A DNA stretch of 64,000 nucleotides, taken from Chrysoporthe austroafricana (Eukaryota; Ascomycota; Sordariomycetes; Diaporthales; Cryphonectriaceae). The stretch spans positions 4,092,001-4,156,000 of the forward strand of contig JYIP02000001.1 of the NCBI GenBank assembly GCA_001051155.2, given 5' to 3'. The position numbers and the translations under genes were made by a program. Shown here in pieces: positions 45,358 through 56,860 of the stretch (position 1 is the first letter of the stretch; the number at the start of each line of letters is the position of its first letter). A model generated the notes under the pieces. It saw only the letters and a program-made list of their open reading frames with translations, searched no databases and was not told the origin of the DNA.

Positions 45358-45837
45358 GCTGGTGGTGGTGTATGGTGGGAAGGAGTAGTTTGGATGTGAG
45401 CAATATGGCATGAGAGAGAGAGAGGGAGGGAGAGGGAGGGAGAGGGAGGGAGGGCAGCAATGAGAACCAACCGGGATAAACCAGTAGATCGATCGAGCCG
45501 AGAGTGACGTCCGAGCAGCCTTGGGGCCTGCATGACAATATCCGGGAGCGTGCGTCATGAATAATGAACATAGTAGATGGCATATCGCGATACCCTCAAT
45601 CGGATGGCTCGCAGTTCATGTATGTGTGTGTTCCTGATGTCTGTGGTCTATCCCCCTAAACTCCAATTTCAGAACAAAACCCACACGATGGTCTCGTAGA
45701 CCTCTCAACGCCGGCCCCTCACATCATATCCGTAAGGCGTCAAGCTGCGCACAGTCTAGGCCATGTCCACCCGCCGTCTAACATGCTAATACCCGAATGA
45801 ATGCCACCCAAGACTGGCTGGGCCGCCTCACAGGCCC
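45358..45837. other. Convergent 3' intergenic region
   Basis: Between the HSE1 and SNF2 stops. Contains a GA/GGGA purine-rich tract at 45412-45454 and presumed 3' untranslated sequence. Confidence 0.6.
45412..45454. repeat. GA / GGGA purine microsatellite
   Basis: GAGAGAGA followed by three GAGGGAGG-type units; a polypurine tract on the + strand. Confidence 0.9.
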
Positions 45838-48800
45838 TCACCACCTCCTCCCGTAGACGTCGTCCTCCGTCTTCTTCTTCTCGGGCCTCTTCCGCCTGAG
45901 GTCCGCCTGGCCGTTCTCCAGGCCGCCACCGCCGTACTCGTCGTGCCGCGGCCGGAACAGGTTCAGCAGGTCCTGGAGGCTGAGCTTGAGCGCCTCCTTG
46001 TCCTTCATGCCGCCCTCGATGGCCTGCTGTGCGAGGAGACGCTTCTTCTCCTGGAGATCGAGGATGCGCTCCTCCACCGTGTCCTTGACTGTGAGCTTGT
46101 ATACGACGACGTCAACGGTCTGAGTCAGGCGGTGCACGCGGTCTATGGCCTGTTCCTCCACGAACGGGTTCCACTGCTGCATGTTAGGATCCATATCGGG
46201 ACACAAAACGTTGCATGCGATTATCTTTGGGGAGAAAGAAATATGGGAATGTAATAGAGAACGAAGATAACACAAAGTTTGGGGGGGGGGGTCCACTCAC
46301 AAATGGCTCGATTATGATCACTCTCGTCGCGGCTGTCAGGTTGAGTCCCAAGGAGCCGCACTTGAGGCTGCACAGCAGGATGCGCGTGTTCTTGTCGTTT
46401 CGGAGGCGGGCTAAGCTCTCCTCACGAGCATCGTTCTTCATGACGCCGTCGTAGCGTACGAACTTGAACCCTTCCTTTCGCAGGTATGGCTCTATCAGGT
46501 CCAGCATGGACGTGAATTGCGAGAACACGATGAACTTGTGCTCGAGAGCCTCCTTGTGTAGGATCTTGACAATCTCGCGGATCTTAGAAGAGCTCATCAG
46601 GTGTTTACCTTCAAGCTGTTGCTGTGAGGCCGGGGGGGTGTCAGAATCCTCGAGCTCAGACTCAGAGATTCCAGAATCGTCCTCTGAATCCTCTTCCGAC
46701 TCCTCTTCCGAGCTGTCTTCAGAGTCATCATCAGACTCGTCCTCGGAGTCTATTACCCGCCTCGCGGGCTTTGGCTGCTTCTTCGGCTTGACAGTCTGTG
46801 ACTCGAACTTATCGACGGACACAAGACTGTCGTCGTCAGAAACGTCGTTGGAGTCATCGTTGGAATCGTCGTTAGAATCATCGTCAGAACCGTCGTCAGA
46901 ACCATCGTCTGAGCGCTGAGTCGCACCCTCATCGATAGCAAAACTCTCAAGCTGACTAGCGCCCTCATCATTGACAACGAAACTCTCGAGCTGACTGTCA
47001 TCCTCATCTTCAGAGTCATGGACTGAGTCCTCGGACCCAATCGACTCGCCTCCGCCCTCAGCGTTCTCGTCATCGGTGCCACCCGCTTTTCCTAGGCGCA
47101 AGGATCCTTGCTGGTCTTCACCAACAAGCCAGCTGCCTTCAGCTTCCTCGTCGTCACTGTCCATGACGATATTCCGCTGGCGCGACTTGCGCTGTCTGCC
47201 TTTTGTCTCCACCTTCTCGTTCTTCGATTTCGTTGAATGGTTCCTCTTGGACTTCTTTGGCCCCGTCACTTCAGTGTATATCTCATCGACATTCTCGGAA
47301 CACTCCGCACAGTGAATATCGCCACGTGCTGAGACGTCTCGAGGTAGGTCCCGAAGACACATGTCGCATTTCTTCGCCTCGATGCCCATACCTCCGAAGG
47401 CATCAGCAAGATCATCGACGCTGGTGCCCGCACTTCTCTGATAAGCAGTGTCCGTAGCCAACGCGTCTCTGTCCTTGTCGAGCTTGCTCGACACGAGCCT
47501 CGGGTGGTTGCAAGCCTGTCGCAACCGAAGGAGCAGCACCAAAGCATTGGCGTAGTTGACCTTTTCCTTCATCATGGCCTCCAGGCTTTTATCAGCTCGT
47601 TCCGCCAGCTTGTCGTAGAACTTGCGCTCAGCAGGCGAGAAGTCTGTGGCGATTGGTACAACTCTGCGCTCCGTGATCTTGAATGCTGACGTCGGGGCTT
47701 CAGCCTGTCCATCCTTGGCAGCTGCTTCAAGGGCCTTCTTGCCACCTGGCAGCAATGCACCCTCCTCTTTCAAGATCTCCTTGGTTCTCCGCTTCATGAA
47801 AGACCGCAACAACGCGTGAAGTCGCCCGAGCGCGATGTGACCTTTGCCATTCTTCATCGGCTTGTCGATATTGTCCTGCCAGTGCTTTACATTGTCGTAG
47901 GGTGATATCCGGAGGAATTTGACCAAGCTCTGGAGTTCGTCAAGGTTATTCTGCATGGGTGTACCCGTTAAGCACCACCTGAACTCCGATTCTAGTGCAT
48001 AGCATGCCTTCGTAGACTTGGTGTTTCGGTTCTTGATGGTGTGCGCCTCATCGAGGATAACGCGGTACCAATGGATACCGAAGCAACCCGTCATGAGGTT
48101 GTCTGTAGAGTGACCGTGCTCGGAGACCAGTATCTGGTAGGTGGTGATGACGACATCATACCTAGCGAGGTCTTGATACCTCTTCGTGCGATTCGGACCG
48201 TGATGAACGCAGACGCTCAGCTGGTGAGATTTGGCCACCTTGTCCTTAATCTCCTGCTCCCACTGTCGGATGAGTGCGAGCGGTGCCACCACGAGCGTAC
48301 CCTTCTCCACACCATCCAGGCTCTTCTTCCATTCCGGGTCGCCCCTGTTTGGTCTTGCGTTGCTGATGATGAGCGAGATGGACTGTAAGGTCTTGCCGAG
48401 ACCCATGTCATCCGCCAGAATACCACCCTTGGGCACCTTGCCGCTCTTCACAGGGCCAAGCTCACGGCCCCTCATCCACTTGACACCCTCGACCTGGTGC
48501 GGCAGCAGCTTGACTTTGATTCCCTCCAATGTACCGTCGTCTAGGTTGGTCTCGGCGGCTTTTCCGTCCTCGTCGTCCTCCATGCCACCCTGCAGCAGCG
48601 CCTTTAAATCCTCGTTCGCTTTGGCAGGGTCCGTATAGAACGTCTGGTCGTCGAAGGCAGCGTTGCCTTGAGGAGCCCTATAGTACGACGACTGAACATA
48701 TTTGGGTTCGGGCAGCATGGCATCGGGGCCCATGGAGCTGAAGAGTTGAGTTTTCGTCGATGACTGCATCTCGCTAGGCTTGCGCGCGGGTGGGTTGTGG

Positions 48801-49138
48801 TCCCGATGATGCTCGGGTCGATTCCTGGGCTGGTAGAAGAGGTGATTCGAGGCGTTGGCCGCCTTCTGCTTAAGACTGGACATCAACTTCCCCGGCTTTC
48901 CGAAGAGGTGGGGATCAGGCTGTCCGATGCCCACGGAGTTCGGAGTCTTGTACGCGGGTGCCTCCGCAGGGCTGCTCGTGAGATCGATGATATCGATGTC
49001 CGAATTAGGGGCGCGCTTCGAGGGCGATTTGAACGGCGAAGGCGTGCCTGCGTTGTGGAAGGACATGTTGGCGGTCGTGGAGTTTATAACTTCGAGATCA
49101 TCGTCGCTGAAGGAGTTTGTACGTGTGAGTCGGGCCAT
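45838..49138 (-). CDS. SNF2-family DNA translocase, Uls1/Rrp1/Rrp2-like, with a SUMO-interacting motif
   Basis: Two exons, 49138-46301 and 46173-45838; 1057 residues. ATP-dependent dsDNA translocase. Walker A DDMGLGKT at ~243-250, DEAH box in VILDEAHTIKNR, LTGTPMQNN, and the C-terminal lobe with VFSQFTSMLDLI, YDGVMKNDAREE and QAIDRVHRLTQ. IDIIDLTSS (~48-56) is a classic SUMO-interacting motif, as in yeast Uls1 and fission-yeast Rrp2, which remove SUMOylated proteins from DNA. A CDMC-x15-CAEC pair sits where these proteins have a RING, but the rest of a RING is not evident. A ~220-residue Ser/Asp/Glu insert separates the helicase lobes. The 3' splice site is a tandem GCAGCAG, and using the second gives the canonical EPFWNPFVEEQ. 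The start is ATG 49138, since upstream codons begin with TTG. Confidence 0.92.
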
Positions 49139-49826
49139 GTTGCTCGCCGGCAAGGTGTGGGCCTCTCTGAGCCGGTGCGTACGGGATGGGGCTTGTGGAG
49201 GTTGGGCTGGCCGAGTCGACGTGCGTTCTGTATTTTGTGGTTCTCCGTTGGCGGCCTGCTGGCTCTGACTTGGCCTTCACAGGATGGTGTTCATTTGAGG
49301 AACAAAAAGCCAGGGTGTGTGAACAGCCCAGTGCATGCTGGTTCGAGGTCGGTGAAGCGTGGCAAAGTATGCCTTGTCTGTCTCAGGTCGCCTTCGCCAG
49401 CAATGCAAGCACGCGTGTCGTGTCGCGCGTCTCAATAATGCAGGTTGAGTTGGCTCTGCCAACAGACTTAGAGGGGCAGTTCAGTTTCGATGGTTGGTGG
49501 TCAGGCGCTGTTGTAAGTAAACGATGACATAATTGGACACCCGTTGCCCAGCAGCCACGCCACAACCCGCACAACCCGGCACCATGCCCGCCACACGCGG
49601 CTCAGCAGTTCCAGAGACAACCGCCTCATAACCGACGAACGATATTACATCCCAACTAAGGTCAGAGCAGTCTCTCTAGAATTATAAAACTACTAAGAAG
49701 AATCGAGACGAGGGAGCTCAAGAAATAAATTAAGAGAGCCCGGTGTAGAACCACAGCACAGGAGAATATCTCTTCTGCAAGTCACAACATAGTGCAAACG
49801 CCCATTTAATTCTAATGCTATGCTAC
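49139..49826. other. Intergenic region upstream of the SNF2 gene
   Basis: Promoter side of the SNF2 gene and downstream side of the next minus-strand gene. AT-rich around 49670-49740. A possible downstream exon of the neighbouring gene (49717-49772 region, minus) is discussed under findings. Confidence 0.5.
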
Positions 49827-51762
49827 TCACTTGGTAGGGGTATCAGTGTAAGGATCAAAGCCAACGCGCCTCTTCGCCTCATTCCGCGCCTTCCACCGCT
49901 CTTCCCCCTTCAGCCCTGTGGTGGATGTCTCCTCCAAGAAAAATGACAAGATGTAATCCGGAATGGACAGGTGTGCCGCCTGCTGAAACTCCTGCAGGCT
50001 GGTGAGCCGGATCAGCATCTCCATCAACGATAGCGAGGAAGTGATCGAGCCGAAGGGCGACCGCGCCATGAAGTTAGCATCGCGCTGGGACTGTGGCTTG
50101 TCGACTTCGCGAGACGTCGTTGGAGTGCCGGAACGGCCGGTGACATCGGTCGTGGAGAGATTCTTCATCTGTGCTAGGAGGTTTACGTCAAGTGATGAGC
50201 GTTGCGATGCTGGGGATCGTGCCTGCTTGATCATGGGCACGGAGTCTTCATTCTCGGGGCTGTCCTCAACTTCGTCTTCTGGATCGGACGACTCATAGTC
50301 ATCGTCTTCCGTGAAGACCTCGAGGGCCAGCCACTCAGGGTCGAGGTGCGGTGGAAGGTGCATCGCAAGAGGGTGCTGCCGCTCTGGTGGGGGTTCAGCT
50401 CTGGTCTTGAGAGGCTCACTCTCTTCTCGCAACTGACGGTCAATTTCGTCTTGTTCATCTGATATTGTGCTGCCCGAGTCTTCGATGGATCTCACTGGTC
50501 TGTGGCTCTCGGGCGTCATTATTTGTTCGACAATGTCGGCGGCGGTCGGAGCCCTCGCGTCCCGCTTCAGTAGAAGTATGGGATTGTTACCAGCCTCATC
50601 GGAATTGCCGATGTTCAGAATTCTTCCACTATCGGTGTAGAAGATCTTGGCTACCTGATGGATGGGGATCGATTCTCGTATACCCGCCTGCTGTATGTCG
50701 TCATAGGGGCGAGTCCTCTTGTCCTCCTCATGCACCCTTCCGTCGTCTAGGTCTTCGATTATTTCAAGATGATACGAATACTCATCTGGTCTGCCGAACA
50801 TCTGATGGCCTGAAGAGGGTGAATCCTGGCTGGGGACGAGAGAATTTGCGGTACGTGGAACGTAGCCTAGTGTATGGTCGAATTGCCAGTCCATGGGTGT
50901 CCTGCAGAGCGTCACCCGAGCCTTGTGCACCACTTCCTGCCATATCGGTCGTCTTTCGCCAGCTCCAAAACCATATGGTTCATCTTTCATGGGAGTCCCG
51001 GATCGAGATGCGTCGGGGGTGACCGGTCCGGGAGGTTCTGGCCTGCCTTGCTGTGGCGCAACGCTGGTATGACCGACAAATAGCATGTAGAGGGACAAAC
51101 AGAAAGATGGGCCGATCTGCACAGGTCTAGTGGGATCTCGCGCGAACTGGGTGTCTCCAAGGTTTAGAAAGAAGCTGGCCTGCAGGAAACGCGAGGGAGA
51201 TATGCCGGACGGCAGCGATGAGGCGAACGTTTCGCCTGAGGCGGTAATGGCCAGCTGCAGCGTGGGTATGTCCTTCTCGATCCTCGCCAGGAGCGCCTTG
51301 ATGTCACGGATGATGGCGATGAGCTCAGCGTGGTGGGCTTCACCTGTCGCCGCCGTGGTCCCAAGCCGACGGGATCCCTCCTCCGCGAGGGCAGCATTCT
51401 CGAGCCGCTTGCCGAGAGCAACAATATCGCGATGGAGCGACTTAGCTAGCGGGACGGCTGATTCTAAGAACACATTGCCACGTCCAGACCTGTTGCCCGG
51501 TCAGCACCTCTCGTTTGCATCCTATCTTGAGCCTTTGCACCACTCACTTAAACTCTATCAAGTCTATGACCGGTGACAGAATCTTGATCTTGCTGTTCAG
51601 CTGGTCCTGCAATGACTTGAGCTCGGTGCGGACTGCGCGGTCGTCGACGGTCTTGAGCAGCCTGGAGCACTGCCCAATGGCATAAGTCGAGGTCAGGGCT
51701 ATGCCACTCCGGATGGCATAGTTGACGGCCTGCGCGCCGAACCGAGCCAGAAGGGCGTCCAT
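49827..51762 (-). CDS. Fungal protein of the RanGTP-binding-domain type (putative)
   Basis: Two exons, 51762-51548 and 51489-49827; 625 residues. The N terminus (MDALLARFGAQAVNYAIRSGIA, AIGQCSRLLKTVD, LDSKIKILSPVIDLIEF-like core) is a helical region I recognise from filamentous-fungal proteins annotated as RanGTP-binding-domain proteins; that name is from memory and its biochemical basis is unknown to me. The middle contains IFYTDSGRILNIGNSD, which reads as a globular strand-rich part. An acidic stretch (DDDYESSDPEDEVEDSPENED) precedes a conserved-looking C-terminal helix region (LTSLQEFQQAAHLSIPDYILSFFLEE) and RRVGFDPYTDTPTK. The TGA stop lies inside a perfect splice-donor sequence, so the C terminus may differ. 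Confidence 0.6.
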
Positions 51763-52503
51763 TCCCGGACTGGTCTGGCTTAGGATCCCTAAGGTTGTCG
51801 TGACGTTGCAGTCTTTGGGGCTCCCCGTGTGTATGCCTTCTCAGTGGGGATCTGATATCACTTCATAGCTGCCTGAGGAAAAAATTTGTGAGATACTCTA
51901 CCTGGAGGATGGAGCCAACCCCAAGACAAAGTCAGGTATTGCTTGGCCTGAAGTCCTTCACCGTTACGAGTTGTTTGTCTGGCAGATAGGTGTCGCCTCA
52001 CACTACCAGACCTCCTGCAGAAGTGTGTGGAATGGTGTTAGTAACCTCACGCAGTGACCGTGAAGTTGACTTTGGGCAGCCTCTGACCAGACCCCTCAGT
52101 GCCCTCCTGCCACTCTCCAACTAATGACCTGTACGCCACACCACAATCGACGACCAGCCCATTGTCGAAATTCACACCATCAAGGCTTGCAGGAAGGAAG
52201 TTCTCGGGCAGCAATCAGACATCCAGCCCTCTGACTCAGTATCCCTCCTGCACAGCCCGGGTCTTACTATAGATCATTCTGAACAGGGCCCGGATTTCTT
52301 CACAACCCAACCGCCGACCTCGATCCCTGCGTCGAGTTGAAGTGGTTTCTTTAAAGACCCGCCTAAACCAAACCACCCCACCGTGTCGAGGCTCGCAGCC
52401 CCGCCACGAAGAACCTCCTGTCTGACTTGCACCCCTCCCTTCCGCCTTGAACCTCATTCTCTACCGCGCCATCCATTGCGACAACACATCAACCGCGCCC
52501 ACA
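51763..52503. other. Divergent promoter region (RanGTP-type protein / SUP35)
   Basis: About 0.74 kb between divergent starts. C-rich leader-like sequence precedes the SUP35 ATG with no intervening ATG in its last ~60 bases. No gene was recognised. Confidence 0.6.
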
Positions 52504-54848
52504 ATGTCCAACCTCAACTCGTGGGAGGACGACCCTGCTGCCCAGGATGAGAACCTGGCACAGCAGGCCCAACAGATGAATCTGGGCAACAACCAAGCCC
52601 AGCAGTCGTTCCGCCCAGGTGCCTCGACCTTCACGCCTGGCGCAGCCGCTTTCCAACCCGGCCAGCCCTATGGAGGTGGCTATGGCATGCCTAATTATCA
52701 ACAGGGCTACTACGGCGGAAACCAGCAAGGCTACTATCCTCAGTACGGCGGGCAGCAGGGCTTCAACCAATACGGACAGGGTGGCTACGCCGGCGTCTAC
52801 GGACAGCAGGGCCAATACAACCAGGGCTACGGTAAGTCCCTCACCAGGAAAGTACCGTCTTATAAGGAGGAGACCCGCTGACTTGTGTACATAGGCCAGT
52901 ACCAGAACTACCAACAGGGACAGCAGCAGCAGTTCCAGCAGCAACAACAACAAGTCCCCAAGCAGACCCCCACTATTGCCAAGCGACCGACCGACAACGC
53001 CTCGTCTTCCGACCCTAACGCCAAGGTGACTGTTGCGAAGGAGGGCGGAACGAAGGTTCTGAGCATCGGGGGCGACACCTCCAAGCCGAAGGCTAAGGTC
53101 CTGTCGATTGGTGGCACGGCGCCTGCCAAGGAAGAGCCAAAGAAGGAGGACGCTGCAGAGACCAAGGAGGAGCCCAAGCCTGAGGAGGGCGCCAAGGTCA
53201 CCGCCGCGAAGGCCATCGAGAAGACCGGTGAGAAGGCTAGCTCCGATAAAGCTGGCTCCGGAAAGACATCGCCCACGCCCTCTTCGGGCCGCAGCAGCCC
53301 TTCACGAGGCGCCGCAAAGGCCGCAGCTCGCGATGCTGCCGCGGTTGAACAGGAACAGAGCGCCGATGTTGACGATGAGACTTTGAAGGAGATGTACGGC
53401 AAGGAGCACGTCAACATCATCTTCATCGGTCACGTCGACGCCGGCAAGTCGACTCTTGGTGGCGCTATTCTCGTCCTGACGGGCATGGTGGACCAAAGAA
53501 CGCTCGATAAATATAAGAGGGAGGCCAAGGAGATGGGCCGTGAGACGTGGTACCTGTCGTGGGCGCTGGATCTTACAAATGAGGAGCGCTCTAAGGGCAA
53601 GACTGTTGAGGTTGGTCGTGGATTCTTCGAGACCGATAAGCGCAAGTACAGTATCCTGGACGCGCCTGGCCACAAGACCTATGTGCCAAACATGATCGGT
53701 GGTGCTTCGCAGGCAGATGTCGGCATTCTTGTCATCAGGTAAACAGTAGCCCGGCGGTGCCATCAGGGGGTTCCGGGACGGCGAGCATCTTCGCTAACTT
53801 GTGTGTACAGTGCACGAAAGGGCGAGTACGAGACCGGTTTTGAGAAGGGCGGCCAGACCCGGGAGCATGCCATGTTGGCCAAGACACAAGGTGTCAACAA
53901 GCTGGTTGTCGTCATCAACAAGATGGACGACCCGACGGTGGAATGGTCTGAGGATCGTTACAAGGAGTGCACAACCAAACTGTCTGTGTTCCTCAAGGGC
54001 ACAGGGTACAACCTGAAGACCGACGTTTTCTTCATGCCCATTGCCGCCCAGTCCCTGATGGGCGTCAAGGATAGGATACCCGACGGAGTCTGCCCTTGGT
54101 ACAACGGTCCATCCTTGCTCGAATACTTGGATGGCATGCAGGCCCTGGAGCGCAAGCTCAACGCGCCTTTCATGATGGCTGTTGCCGGAAAGTACCGTGA
54201 CATGGGCACTATGGTGGAGGGGCGTGTCGAGGCCGGTGTTGTAAAGAAGGGCATGAGCCTCGTCATGATGCCCAACAAGGCTAAGATTGAAGCTGCCGCC
54301 GTGTATGGAGAGCAAGAGGACGAAATCACGATCGCACAGTGCGGTGACCAAGTACGGATGCGGCTCCGTGGCATCGAGGAGGAAGACATCTTGCCGGGTT
54401 TCGTGCTCTGCTCACCGAAGCGTCTGGTGCACTGCGTTAAGCAGTTCGAGGCACAGATTCGCATTCTCGACCTCAAGTCTATCCTGACGGCCGGCTTCAA
54501 CTGTGTGCTGCACGTGCACGCCGCCATCGAGGAGGTCACATTTGCAGCGCTATTACACTCCCTGCAGAAGGGTACCAACCGCAAGAGCAAGAGGCCACCC
54601 ACACATGCCAAGAGGGGCGACAGCATCATCGCCCGCATGGAGGTTACGGGTGCTTCAGGCGCCGTGTGTATCGAGAAGTTCGACGACTACCCGCAGATGG
54701 GCCGATTCACCTTGGTAAGTGACAACAAGCGGCTTCTGACCCCGACGCTTCACGTCTGCTCGAGTGCTAACTTTTCGTGCAGCGTGACCAGGGACAGACG
54801 ATCGCCATCGGCAAGGTCATCAAACTGATTACTGAGGATACAGCTTGA
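52504..54848 (+). CDS. SUP35: SUP35, translation termination factor eRF3
   Basis: Four exons, 52504-52831, 52895-53738, 53811-54714, 54783-54848; 713 residues. eRF3 is the GTPase partner of eRF1 at stop codons. The N domain (~1-130) is rich in Gln, Gly, Tyr and Asn with QGGY/QQGY-type repeats, like the prion-forming head of yeast Sup35. The M domain (~131-270) is Lys/Glu-rich and carries KVLSIGG twice (163-169, 177-183). The GTPase domain shows GHVDAGKST (288-296), DAPGHK and NKMD, followed by the two beta-barrels (GRVEAGVVKKG, THAKRGDSIIARME). The final exon supplies RDQGQTIAIGKVIKLI. An intron cuts the Q/G/Y repeat region. No GTPase residue looks missing. Confidence 0.97.
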
Positions 54849-55547
54849 ATTCCTTCCTTCGGTGACGGAAGAAAAGGGGTGTAGATGTGGGATTCGGGAT
54901 GATACAGGCGGGACGAAGTAGATCTGGGCTGTTCGACGGGCTAGATAGACTTCCAGAGAGAGGCACTCGTGGTAAGCCTCGATATTACTGGGCCGTATGA
55001 ATCTGCTAGTAGCACGCTGGCATGATTGCGGCGTGGGCAAAATAAAAAAGTTATGGTCTCGTGCAAAGCCTATTCCCCGGGTCTTTATTCTCTGTGAACG
55101 TCTCCTTTACTACTACTATGGTACAGTTGCTACTCAGTAACAATGCTCACGAGACGTGCTGTCCAGGTAGAACACTCTTCCGCAATTATTCCCCCCGGCC
55201 GGCCCGGGCCAGGGGACCTTCGGTGTGATGTGGGGGAGAGGCAGGGGTCCTCCAGGCGTGGATCCGATGCCGCCCTTGCTAGAGGCACAGGCACAGGCAC
55301 AGGCACAGGTACAGGCATGCAGTAGGCACTGGACAATGGGCAATGTGGGGGATGGCACCATTGCCAAACCGATTTTCGCATGCCGACAGGGCAAACTTAT
55401 CAATCTTCAGCCTTTTGTAGCCGGCACATTTCACATCAACTTCACTCCACCCACCTCCGCCGCCCAGCCTCTGGTCACTGTGAGTAGCATGCCGACAGCT
55501 GTCGCTCTCAAGACCGAAGCTCACCATTGCACCCAGCAGTCTTCAAG
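54849..55547. other. Intergenic region between SUP35 and the oxodicarboxylate carrier
   Basis: Contains the SUP35 3' region and the carrier promoter/leader. A GGCACA hexamer array lies at 55283-55317. No gene was recognised. Confidence 0.6.
55283..55317. repeat. GGCACA hexanucleotide array
   Basis: About five to six units, the last with a C-to-T change. Located ~230 bp upstream of the carrier start. Confidence 0.9.
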
Positions 55548-56860
55548 ATGTCTTCCGACAAGCCTCTCCCGTTCATATACCAGTTCGCCGCCGGTGAGTT
55601 GCACGCCTCGCTGACTCGGAGTTCACGAAAAGCTGACATCACTCCTCACAGGCGCTGTCGCCGGCGTGTCTGAGGTATGGGGAACACCTCCCTCTGTTCA
55701 ATTGGCCTGCTGACATCGGCATGCTTCTAGATCCTGGTTATGTATGTACCAGATGAGCTGGACTGGGCACAGCGATACCCGTGATGCTGATAGCTGGCCT
55801 TAGGTACCCACTGGACGTCGTCAAGACTAGAGTGTAAGCTGCTTTAGGGAGGTGAGGTCTGGGCGTCCTGAACTGACGCGTACCACAGGCAACTCCAGAC
55901 TGGCAAGGCGACTGGCGCGGACTCCTACAATGGCATGTTTGACTGCTTCTCGAAGATCGTTCGCAATGAGGGGTATGTACAGCTCTGCTACCGTCGAGGC
56001 TGCCTCACGGGAGAGCCGGGGAACAGTGACAACAGCCTGAGGGGGGCCCCAGCTTACTGACACCATGCGCCTTAGCTTCTCCCGCCTCTACCGGGGTATC
56101 ACCGCCCCGATCCTGATGGAGGCCCCCAAGCGCGCCACCAAGTTCGCCGCCAACGACGAGTGGGGCAAGTTCTACCGCAAGGCCTTCGGCGCCGACAAGA
56201 TGAACCAGTCGCTATCCGTCCTGACGGGCGCTACCGCGGGCGCCACCGAGTCCTTCGTCGTTGTGCCCTTCGAGCTCGTCAAGATCCGGCTGCAGGACAA
56301 GGCCTCGGCCGGCAAGTACAGCGGCATGCTAGACGTGGTCACCAAGACGATCAGGCAGGAAGGTGTGCTGGCTATGTACAACGGCCTGGAGAGCACGCTG
56401 TGGCGGCACATACTGTGGAACGCCGGGTACTTCGGCTGCATCTTCCAGGTGCGCCAGCTGCTGCCCAAGGCGAACGACAAGAAGGGCCAGATGGTCAACG
56501 ACATCATGGCCGGCACGGTCGGCGGCACGGTCGGCACGATTCTGAACACGCCGATGGACGTGGTCAAGTCGCGGATCCAGAACAGCCCCAAGGTCCCGGG
56601 TATGGTGCCCAAGTACAACTGGGCCTGGCCGGCCGTCGGCACCGTCATGAAGGAGGAGGGCTTCGGCGCGCTGTACAAGGGGTTCTTGCCCAAGGTGTTG
56701 CGGTTGGGTCCGGTGAGTTCTGCAGCCCCTGGCCCGCCACGCTCTGGTCCCGGCGCGCTTCTTGTTACTAACGGTCTGGCGATAGGGTGGTGGCATTCTC
56801 CTTGTGGTCTTCACAGGCGTCATGGATTTCTTCCGAAAGATTCACGAGGGAAAGGCATAG
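55548..56860 (+). CDS. Mitochondrial 2-oxodicarboxylate carrier (ODC type)
   Basis: Seven exons: 55548-55593, 55652-55674 (23 nt), 55731-55741 (11 nt), 55804-55833 (30 nt), 55889-55972, 56076-56712, 56786-56860; 301 residues, normal carrier length. Inner-membrane antiporter of 2-oxoadipate/2-oxoglutarate, linking lysine metabolism with the TCA cycle (family knowledge). All three carrier signatures are present: YPLDVVKTRVQLQTG (assembled from exons 3-5), VPFELVKIRLQ and TPMDVVKSRIQNS. The start MSSDKPLPFIYQFAAGAVAGVSEILVM is typical of ODC1/ODC2, read here as MSSDKPLPFIYQ then GAVAGVSE. All six introns are GT-AG with phases that join exactly. It belongs to the same superfamily as the carrier at 18-19 kb but a different subfamily. 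Confidence 0.94.
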
